From: JBEKDJ01 sp050014415
GTDB lineage: Bacteria > Desulfobacterota > BSN033 > UBA1163
Assembly (NCBI GenBank): GCA_050014415.1
Contig: JBEKDJ010000049.1
Span: 1 to 22,197, forward strand
Reading direction: 5' to 3'
Length of the DNA stretch: 22,197 nt
Under the pieces are notes generated by a model that saw only the letters and a list, made by a program, of their open reading frames with translations, did no database searches and was not told the DNA's origin. The position numbers were made by a program, and so were the translations under genes. Below are positions 1-4,980 of the stretch, piece after piece. Each line of letters opens with the position of its first letter. Position 1 is the stretch's first letter.

Positions 1-117
1 CAAAACCGATTCGCCGTCCGCCAAAGCGGAAACTATAAGACCCCTATGGGTGTAGCTCTTTGACCCGTGGATGGTGATAACCGAGTCACAATGATCAAGG
101 GGTTTGATCTCGATCAT
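1..117 (-). CDS. aroA: 3-phosphoshikimate 1-carboxyvinyltransferase (EPSP synthase), N-terminal part only
   Basis: Only the first 39 codons lie in the window, and the gene runs off the left edge. EPSP synthase transfers enolpyruvate from PEP to shikimate 3-phosphate, the sixth step towards chorismate. The translated start is MIEIKPLDHCDSV, followed by a match to the family's N-terminal substrate-binding motif: HGSKSYTHRGLIVSALADG here, against PGSKSxTxRALxLAALADG in typical AroA. The ATG lies at 115-117. A purine-rich stretch (GGGGACAG) upstream is only a weak ribosome-binding site. It follows aroE in the same direction with a 175-base gap, as expected for the next gene of the shikimate operon. 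The family call is firm. Nothing can be said of the rest of the protein. Confidence 0.85.
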   Translation of the reverse strand, partial: MIEIKPLDHCDSVITIHGSKSYTHRGLIVSALADGESVL

Positions 118-292
118 GTTTTTCTGTCCCCGAGAAAGAGTATTATGAGGAGTTCGTTCCTATCTACCGATGGAAATGACTTCCCCCCCACCCGGTTCCT
201 CTCCCTCCAAGGGAGAGGGGAATACGAGATAGGAATCAACTTGAATCCCTTGCCCGTTGAAGGAGGAGAGTGGAGGGTTGGGATGAAATCAT
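118..292. repeat. Intergenic spacer with a palindromic hairpin
   Basis: The spacer between aroE and aroA has no convincing gene. It contains a perfect 9-bp inverted repeat with a 3-base loop: CCTCTCCCT at 198-206 and AGGGAGAGG at 210-218. Further purine/pyrimidine-biased sequence of similar type lies at about 240-285. The hairpin could be a dispersed palindromic repeat. It lacks the T-run expected of an intrinsic terminator, so aroA is probably still co-transcribed. Confidence 0.5.
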
Positions 293-1102
293 CTATTTCT
301 TAAGTAATGCTTTTCGAAGGTCCTCTTTGATTTGATTGATTTCCGGTTTCTTCCCTATCCAGATTTCAAGTTGTGCTGCCCCTTGACGGGCGAGCATCTC
401 CAGCCCGTTTATTGTCCGGCAGCCCTGTTCCTCAGCTTCCTCCAGGAGTTTTGTCTTAAGTGGCTGGTAAACAATATCCATCACGACCGCCCCTCCCTTC
501 AAAAACTTCTTGGGAAGAGGGCTGTCAGCATTGCACGGGGACATGCCCACAGAGGTGGCATTGATAATCAAATCAGTTTTCATACCTTCTATAGATGACA
601 AGGAAACATGCCCGAATTCCCTGGCCAAGTCTTCGGCCTTGTTGAGCGAACGGTTGTAAATGAAAACTTGACAGCTCCTTTTCTTGAGTCCAAAACCAAT
701 GGCCCGAGCGGCCCCACCTGCTCCCAGGAGCAAAACCTTCTTTCCCATCAAGTCGACCATCTCCTCCAATGCTTCCAGTGCTCCACGCCAATCCGTGTTG
801 TAACCAACCAGTTTTCCTCCTTCATTTTTGATCGTATTGACAGCTTGAATTTTCCCGGCCGAGTCCTCGACCTGATCGAGGAAAGGAATCACTTGGGTCT
901 TAAATGGAACGGTGACGCTCACCCCACTCATTCCCAGACCTCTAATCCCGTTGAGCGCTTCAGCGAGATCCTTAACTTCGAAAGCCAGATAGGCAGCATT
1001 CAATCCCATTCTTTCAAAAGCAGCATTGTGGATGATCGGGCTCAAACTATGTCTGACTGGATTTCCAATAATCCCATAGAGTTGGGTCTGAGCGTCGATC
1101 AC
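293..1102 (-). CDS. aroE: Shikimate dehydrogenase
   Basis: Reduces 3-dehydroshikimate to shikimate with NADPH, in the cytoplasm. At 269 residues it has the family's usual length. The shikimate-binding segment GNPVRHSLSPIIHN is near residues 13-26, the catalytic-lysine segment SVTVPFKTQ near 62-70, NTDWRGALEAL near 98-108, and the NADP-binding loop GAGGAARAI near 127-135. The C-terminal NGLEMLARQGAAQLEIW motif is intact. The start codon is GTG (complement of 1100-1102), preceded by GAGGAG at good spacing (GAGGAGCCAAG then GTG). It lies downstream of aroD in the same direction after a 278-base spacer filled with repeats, and upstream of aroA. This supports one long aromatic operon. Confidence 0.95.
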   Translation of the reverse strand: MIDAQTQLYGIIGNPVRHSLSPIIHNAAFERMGLNAAYLAFEVKDLAEALNGIRGLGMSGVSVTVPFKTQVIPFLDQVEDSAGKIQAVNTIKNEGGKLVGYNTDWRGALEALEEMVDLMGKKVLLLGAGGAARAIGFGLKKRSCQVFIYNRSLNKAEDLAREFGHVSLSSIEGMKTDLIINATSVGMSPCNADSPLPKKFLKGGAVVMDIVYQPLKTKLLEEAEEQGCRTINGLEMLARQGAAQLEIWIGKKPEINQIKEDLRKALLKK

Positions 1103-1380
1103 CTTGGCTCCTCGCCTGCTTTACCCTGAGATTTTCTACTATCGCTTGAGATTGGGTTGGGTTCTACTTTGTCAGACTGAAATTAAGCATTTCTTTTTGT
1201 CAACTGGTTTCAAGATACTGGATTTCTGTTTCCGCCCTGAACCGAGCCTGGTTCAGGACTTCCGCAGGAATGAAACAAAAACTCATTGGGGTGAACAGTC
1301 GTTCCCCCAAAGGTGGGAATCCAGAAGGTTTCATTATTAAAGTCGCTCAATCTAGGCAAGACTCAACCCTAACCCCAACC
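1103..1380. repeat. aroD-aroE spacer with degenerate palindromic repeats
   Basis: No gene is supported in this spacer. Two imperfect palindromes stand out. One has arms CCTGAACC (1236-1243) and GGTTCAGG (1250-1257). The other is a TTCCCCC...GGTGGGAATCC unit at about 1302-1322. The second resembles the widespread proteobacterial palindromic repeat of the form ATTCCCGC...GCGGGAATCCAG, so these are probably decayed copies of small dispersed elements. The assignment to a repeat class is inference from sequence resemblance. Confidence 0.5.
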
Positions 1381-2076
1381 TTAACCTTGTACGGTCAGCT
1401 TCTCCCAGACCTCTATCATCTCCCCAACAGTCAACTGTCCGGGGGCAGAAGTCTTGTCCCTACGAGATGATGCGTATGTCCATGCTGCTCCCATCAAAGG
1501 AGCGAAGATGCGGCTCAACTTCCCTTTCTCGCCCATGCAGAACGTCACAATCTCTTGTTTCTTCTTTCTCGCAAAGGGAATAAGCGACAAAACTTGGAGA
1601 TTATCTTCCCAGGATGCCGCAAAAGTTACGATCTTAACCACGTCCGCTCCCAACCGACTCATATGGTCATAGAGCCCTCGCAACTCCTTTTGGGAAGGCG
1701 TCCTCTGAGAATCATGGAAAGAAAGAATCATTTTCGTCTTCGATTTGTTGGCGATTAAGTCTTGAAGTAATGATCTTCTACTTCTTATTTCCACATCCAC
1801 GTATTCGGCCCCCAATTCAACGGCTTCTTTCAAGATCTCGAATCTTTCCTTCCCATCCCCTCTGTATCTTCCACCCTCCTCTATTCTCCGGTTTGTAATA
1901 ATGAAGGGTTTCTTTCTATTCTTCATAAGAACTGCTAGTTTGGGCTCCTTCAGGTAATCGGCCCGAAGCTCGATGAGATCAGCCAGTGAATTAGCCTCTT
2001 CTATCGCCTCGATGGCTTTCTTCACGTGGGTCTCGACGATGGGGACGCAGATTCTTGCCCGATCTTTACCTCGCAC
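1381..2076 (-). CDS. aroD: 3-dehydroquinate dehydratase, type I
   Basis: Dehydrates 3-dehydroquinate to 3-dehydroshikimate through a Schiff base. Type I signatures are present: the substrate-binding segment DLIELRADYL, the catalytic histidine in ILSFHDSQRTP, the Schiff-base lysine in GADVVKIVTFA, and the C-terminal FCMGEKGKLSRIFAPLMGA. The open frame continues upstream to 2340 with no stop, but those 88 residues show no homology and are translated repeats. I place the start at GTG 2074-2076, just before RGKDRARICVPIVE, which gives 231 residues, within the family's range. No good ribosome-binding site precedes that GTG, so the start is the weak point of the call. Translation may be coupled through the upstream open frame, which overlaps the end of aroB'. 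Confidence 0.88.
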   Translation of the reverse strand: MRGKDRARICVPIVETHVKKAIEAIEEANSLADLIELRADYLKEPKLAVLMKNRKKPFIITNRRIEEGGRYRGDGKERFEILKEAVELGAEYVDVEIRSRRSLLQDLIANKSKTKMILSFHDSQRTPSQKELRGLYDHMSRLGADVVKIVTFAASWEDNLQVLSLIPFARKKKQEIVTFCMGEKGKLSRIFAPLMGAAWTYASSRRDKTSAPGQLTVGEMIEVWEKLTVQG

Positions 2077-2305
2077 CCAGAAAGCCTTGTTCTGCGAACG
2101 GGGATGAAGTGAGCAATGATTCTGTTTCTCCTCCAAGCCGCGATCTGCGGACGTGGTGCAGGCTTTACTAAGACAACCAGAATGCCCCGTTCTGTGAACG
2201 GGGATGAATGGCGATTTGGAGTTGGAATTTGAAAGTTGCCGGGTTTCCGTGAGGCCGCAAAGCCCCGTCTTGTAGGCGGGGATAGGTCTCATGGGGCAAC
2301 TTTCT
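2077..2305. repeat. Three direct copies of a GC-rich hairpin unit upstream of aroD
   Basis: Three similar hairpins occur in the same orientation: 2085-2103 (CCTTGTTC-tgc-GAACGGGG), 2185-2203 (CCCCGTTC-tgt-GAACGGGG) and 2263-2281 (CCCCGTCT-tgt-AGGCGGGG). Each has 8-bp arms, a 3-base loop and a following GATGA or GATAG. They resemble the GC-rich right-end hairpins of IS200/IS605-type elements (form AAGCCCCxxC...GxxGGGG). They may be relics or non-autonomous derivatives, though that origin is inference. Read on the minus strand, all three fall in the same open frame as aroD and add no stop codon. Confidence 0.6.
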
Positions 2306-3298
2306 TTACTTCTCAGTGATTGTTTCATCAATTTTGACACCGAAATGTCTTCCTGCGTCTTCCCGGAAGATCAGGATCTCGCTTCCCTCTTTGAGATCGA
2401 CCAGCGAAACCGCCTCACCAGAGGGAGCGGTCAGTCTGATCGTTTCGGCATTCTGCACGATGGTCGAAATGGTCTGCCCGTTTTCCTCAGCCTCTACCAG
2501 AACCAATGGCCGCTTCTCTACTTTGGCCCTACCCACTATAGCTGGATAGCTGATGCCTTTGAAACTTACGACCAGCACCTGATCACCCGATTTGATCTCG
2601 GAGAGATATCTGGTCTCCCCATTTGCTAACCGGATATAGGCATGCACGGGTCCGGCATTTACCCGAAAAGGCCGTGTATTCACAAAAGGATTTTCAACAC
2701 TTTCGGAATGAACTAGAAAAAGGGCTTGGCTGCTATTGCCTACCAACATCCCTTCGCCCAGTTCCATTGAAGAACAAGTATCTACACAGACCCGGTCTCC
2801 CATGCCGATTGGCTCGATTCGCCTAATCTTGGCCGGGCGGAGTTCGATCTTCTCGTCTCTTCTTTTGAGGGCATGGACCATATGCCGCACGACATCTGGG
2901 TCTGGGTTGTCGATCACAACACCATCGACCCCCCTTTCGAGAATGCCAAGCGCTGTCTGTCCTTCTTTCAGATCATTGATCTCGACGAAGAGGTTATTCG
3001 TCTTGCTCAACAAGTTCTCCAACGGGATGATTCTCCATTCCCCCCCCCTCACAATCACCTTTTTCGACAGACTTAATGCAACGATCTCCTCTTCGTCCTT
3101 CTTTTCCTGGATCTCCTTGACCACAACATCACGACCCAGTAAGAGATCGCCATCCTCAGACACGGTAGGAATAATGCCCATCTTCCTTACCTCTTGTCCC
3201 AACCCTGGGGGAATCCAGAGGGCATCCGCCCCGCATTCCAAGGCGGTCATAGCAATCTCCTTTTTCCAAGGGATGGCCTTCACCCAGATTTTTTTCAT
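2306..3298 (-). CDS. 3-dehydroquinate synthase II (archaeal-type, AroB')
   Basis: Predicted to convert 2-amino-3,7-dideoxy-D-threo-hept-6-ulosonate to 3-dehydroquinate by NAD-dependent oxidative deamination and cyclisation. This is the second step of the alternative shikimate entry first known from methanogens, and it replaces classical AroB. The 330-residue length is typical. Recognisable segments are the N-terminal MKKIWVKAIPW, ALECGADALWIPP, GVDGVVIDNPDP, the conserved block GDRVCVDTCSSMELGEGMLVGNSSQALFLVHSE (given in part), and NARPFRVNAGPVHAY-like NTRPFRVNAGPVHAY. Its ATG overlaps the stop of the upstream ADH synthase gene (ATGA), so the two are translationally coupled. The pairing with the AroA' gene is exactly what the pathway predicts. 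Confidence 0.93.
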   Translation of the reverse strand: MKKIWVKAIPWKKEIAMTALECGADALWIPPGLGQEVRKMGIIPTVSEDGDLLLGRDVVVKEIQEKKDEEEIVALSLSKKVIVRGGEWRIIPLENLLSKTNNLFVEINDLKEGQTALGILERGVDGVVIDNPDPDVVRHMVHALKRRDEKIELRPAKIRRIEPIGMGDRVCVDTCSSMELGEGMLVGNSSQALFLVHSESVENPFVNTRPFRVNAGPVHAYIRLANGETRYLSEIKSGDQVLVVSFKGISYPAIVGRAKVEKRPLVLVEAEENGQTISTIVQNAETIRLTAPSGEAVSLVDLKEGSEILIFREDAGRHFGVKIDETITEK

Positions 3299-4095
3299 GC
3301 CCTCACCCCGAATTCTCTCACCTTTTCTTCAACCGCACTGCCGCTATGGACGATCTTGCTAATTGTCTGTACGATCTTCTCCGGGTCTTTGTGCTGGAAA
3401 ACGTTCCTGCCGATGGAGACGCCGGCTGCCCCCGCTGCCATCGCCTCCTTGACCATCTCGGTGATATCCTCGTCGTTTCCCATTTTCTCTCCGCCGGCAA
3501 TGACTACGGGAACAAAACATCCCTCGACCACCTCCCTGAAGCTTTCTACAGTGCCCGTATAGACAACCTTCACAATATCTGCACCAAGCTCAGCCCCTAC
3601 TCGAGCAGCATGCTTCACCAGTTTGACGTCGTATTCATTCTTTACCTTGGGACCCCTCGTGTACATCATGGCCAAAAGCGGCATCCCCCATTCCATGGCC
3701 ACCCTGCCCACATAACCCAGATCATTCAGCATGGCTCTCTCATCCTCAGCTCCGAGATTCACATGAATGGAGACTCCATCCGCCCCTAGCTTGATTGCCT
3801 CCTCCACAGTGCACACCATGGTCTTGGAGTTTGGATCAGGCGCCATCCGCGTGCTCGCAGAAAGGTGGATGATCAGGCCTACATCTTTTCCTCTTCTCCT
3901 ATGGCCGGCTTCCGCCACTCCTTTGTGGACAATGAAGGCATTTGCTCCCCCATTGGCGACAGCATTGACAGTCTCCGGTAAATTGATCAACCCGGCGACC
4001 GGCCCAATCGTCACTGCGTGATCCATCGGGACAATCACCGTCTTCCCGGTCTCTCTGTTCATGATACGTTCCATACGGATCTTTTTCCCGACCAT
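3295..4095 (-). CDS. 2-amino-3,7-dideoxy-D-threo-hept-6-ulosonate synthase (ADH synthase, AroA', DhnA-type class I aldolase)
   Basis: Predicted to catalyse a transaldol reaction between L-aspartate semialdehyde and a 6-deoxyketohexose phosphate. It is the first step of the archaeal-type shikimate entry and replaces DAHP synthase. The protein is a class I aldolase of the DhnA/FbaB type. It shows VPMDHAVTIGP near residues 20-30, GADGVSIHVNLGAEDE, and the Schiff-base lysine segment GADIVKVVYTG, then VIAGGEKMG and GVSIGRNVFQHKDP at the phosphate site. I start it at ATG 4093-4095 (MVGKKIRMERIM, 266 residues) because AAGAAAGGAGG precedes it by 7 bases. An in-frame upstream start at 4197 would fall inside the attenuator hairpins. 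It is the first structural gene after the leader peptide. Confidence 0.93.
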   Translation of the reverse strand: MVGKKIRMERIMNRETGKTVIVPMDHAVTIGPVAGLINLPETVNAVANGGANAFIVHKGVAEAGHRRRGKDVGLIIHLSASTRMAPDPNSKTMVCTVEEAIKLGADGVSIHVNLGAEDERAMLNDLGYVGRVAMEWGMPLLAMMYTRGPKVKNEYDVKLVKHAARVGAELGADIVKVVYTGTVESFREVVEGCFVPVVIAGGEKMGNDEDITEMVKEAMAAGAAGVSIGRNVFQHKDPEKIVQTISKIVHSGSAVEEKVREFGVRA

Positions 4096-4114
4096 GACCT
4101 TTCCTCCTTTCTTC

Positions 4115-4156
4115 GGAAATAGAAAAGGCCGTTTGAGGAACTTCCTCCACGGCCTT
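4115..4156 (-). terminator. Second terminator-like hairpin in the aromatic operon leader
   Basis: On the minus strand, AAGGCCGT (4156-4149) pairs with ACGGCCTT (4132-4125) around an inner palindrome GAGGA-agt-TCCTC, and TTTCTATTTC follows. It lies between the first attenuator terminator and the ribosome-binding site of the ADH synthase gene. Its 5' arm (AAGGCCGTGG) nearly repeats the 5' arm of the first terminator (AGGCCGTGGG). It may act as a back-up terminator or be a duplicated one. Confidence 0.6.
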
Positions 4157-4159
4157 AGA

Positions 4160-4202
4160 AAAGAAAAAGGCCGTAGGTAAATGCTTGATCTACCCACGGC
4201 CT
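4160..4202 (-). terminator. Attenuator terminator (segments 3:4)
   Basis: On the minus strand, AGGCCGTGGGTA (4202-4191) pairs with TACCTACGGCCT (4179-4168) in a 12-bp stem with one G-T pair, followed at once by TTTTTCTTTTC. This is a classical intrinsic terminator placed between the leader peptide and the first structural gene. The same 5' arm (4202-4188) can instead pair with 4251-4237 inside the leader ORF: 12 Watson-Crick and 2 G-U pairs out of 15. That pairing would form an antiterminator that excludes the terminator. Confidence 0.85.
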
Positions 4203-4221
4203 ATATTGGCTACACTTATTC

Positions 4222-4317
4222 TTAGAGATCAGCCAGAGGCAGTGGATAGACTTTGGCAAAACACCACCAATAAAAGTTGAGCCCACTGCTGAAATCCACT
4301 GGACGAAGCCGATCCAT
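4222..4317 (-). CDS. Aromatic-amino-acid leader peptide for operon attenuation (31 residues)
   Basis: A short ORF starts at ATG 4315-4317 and ends at TAA 4222-4224. It encodes MDRLRPVDFSSGLN, then FYWWCF at residues 15-20, then AKVYPLPLADL. A consecutive Phe-Tyr-Trp-Trp run (plus Phe20 and Tyr24) in such a small peptide is the hallmark of a leader whose translation senses charged aromatic tRNAs. AGAAGG precedes the ATG by about 6 bases, and a good promoter ends about 20 bases upstream. Segments 1 (4294-4301, or alternatively 4283-4289) and 2 (4237-4251) lie within the ORF, on either side of the control codons. Segments 3 and 4 form the terminator immediately downstream. Stalling at the control codons should free segment 2 to form the antiterminator, whereas full translation to the stop should favour termination. 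Confidence 0.87.
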   Translation of the reverse strand: MDRLRPVDFSSGLNFYWWCFAKVYPLPLADL

Positions 4318-4336
4318 CTTCCACCTTCTACCGTGC

Positions 4337-4365
4337 CTTGTAACACAGGCCAAATGCTTTGTCAA
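4337..4365 (-). promoter_or_regulatory. Sigma-70-type promoter of the aromatic operon
   Basis: On the minus strand a perfect -35 box TTGACA (4365-4360) is followed, after exactly 17 bases, by TACAAG (4342-4337; 4 of 6 matches to TATAAT). The expected transcription start near 4330 leaves only a short untranslated stretch before the leader-peptide ribosome-binding site, as usual for attenuated operons. Confidence 0.7.
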
Positions 4366-4412
4366 GAAGAATTTTCTGAAGTTTCTGAAGAATTTTCTGG
4401 GTGTTGTGTTGT

Positions 4413-4633
4413 AATCCCTCAGAAGGTGTGAAAAAGACCGAAAACATGGATTAAACCGAAAGGATGGGTGGATTGAAGAAGCTTTGGAGCGCAACCATTA
4501 TAATGTGAAGCGCTATGCCGTAACCCTACTTAAACACGTATCTCTATCGCTGCAACAGGTGACCCTTGACCTCAACGAGCGCATTTTCAAGGGTCGTAAA
4601 TCCATCCATCCTTTCGGGATAAAGGTTGACTAA
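4413..4633 (+). pseudogene. Possible transposase tail inside the MITE-like element
   Basis: A plus-strand frame is open from the TAA at 4413-4415 to a TAA at 4631-4633, about 9 bases before the right terminal repeat. Its end reads ...KGRKSIHPFGIKVD and an internal part reads NHYNVKRYAVTLLKHVSL. It has no ATG start. A frame closing just inside a terminal repeat is what the residual 3' end of a transposase gene would look like after internal deletion. No motif proves this, and it may be a chance open frame. Confidence 0.25.
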
Positions 4634-4659
4634 ACCAATTCTTTCACACCTTCTGAGGG
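4416..4659. mobile_element. 244-bp MITE-like element with 18-bp perfect terminal inverted repeats
   Basis: CCCTCAGAAGGTGTGAAA at 4416-4433 is the exact reverse complement of 4642-4659. The 244-bp interval is too short for a transposase, so this is either a non-autonomous element or a deleted insertion sequence. No clear target-site duplication is seen at the flanks. It sits between the divergent promoters of the aromatic operon and the AOR operon. The family is not recognised from the ends. Confidence 0.7.
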
Positions 4660-4691
4660 GTTTATCATGGAAATAGGAAACAATTTTTTTC

Positions 4692-4720
4692 TTGACATTT
4701 GAATTCATTTAGTCTATTGA
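4692..4720 (+). promoter_or_regulatory. Promoter of the AOR operon
   Basis: TTGACA (4692-4697) is followed after 17 bases by TATTGA (4715-4720). The -35 box is perfect and the -10 box weak (3 of 6). The operator-like repeat at 4723-4741 begins just after the -10 box and would cover the transcription start near 4727. That is a position suited to repression. Confidence 0.6.
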
Positions 4721-4722
4721 AT

Positions 4723-4741
4723 ATTGTAGACTGTAGACAAT
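4723..4741. promoter_or_regulatory. Probable operator for the GntR/FCD regulator (AOR promoter copy)
   Basis: ATTGTAGACTGTAGACAAT has outer arms ATTGT/ACAAT and an internal direct repeat GTAGAC-T-GTAGAC. GT-N2-AC cores of this kind are typical of FadR/FCD-type GntR operators. The same 19-mer with two differences occurs on the minus strand at 14516-14534, at the promoter of the GntR gene. I saw no third copy in the window. Confidence 0.65.
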
Positions 4742-4980
4742 TAATATAGGAAAGAAAACATAGGGGTGATAAATAGTATCATTGCATAACCCCCGAGGAG
4801 AAAAACTTTTGGAGAGTTGTCGGGTGGTCAAAGACTTAATGAAAATCAATTGAATTACTTAAAAATACTCGCCAATTTTCCCACCAAACTGGTGGAAACA
4901 TCCGGTAACAATTCGGTTGAATTACTTTATTGGATCATAATTAATCCAAATTGCATTCTAAAAAGAAAGGAGAAGAAATT
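4742..4980 (+). other. Long 5' leader of the AOR operon
   Basis: About 240 bases separate the operator from the AOR start. The leader can fold GGGGT (4763-4767) with ACCCC (4789-4793) around an inner GATA/TATC stem, and CCACCA-aac-TGGTGG further down. A TTGAATTACTT motif occurs twice (about 4850 and 4917). A short open frame from TTG 4817 overlaps the AOR start, but it has no family resemblance and I do not call it a gene. I could not match a known molybdenum or tungsten cofactor riboswitch. Confidence 0.4.

Noticed and set aside
2077..2340. An 88-residue N-terminal extension of AroD
   Set aside because: It is composed of translated hairpin repeats, shows no AroD homology, and type I enzymes of this family begin near ARICVPIVE. 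I use the GTG at 2076, while noting that no strong ribosome-binding site supports it.
4115..4330. T-box riboswitch upstream of the aromatic operon
   Set aside because: No GGUGGNACCGCG-type antiterminator bulge is present, whereas a leader peptide with aromatic codons and 1:2, 2:3 and 3:4 stems explains the region.
4742..4980. Molybdenum/tungsten cofactor riboswitch
   Set aside because: The stems seen do not match the conserved core of that riboswitch as far as I can judge. Left as a structured leader only.
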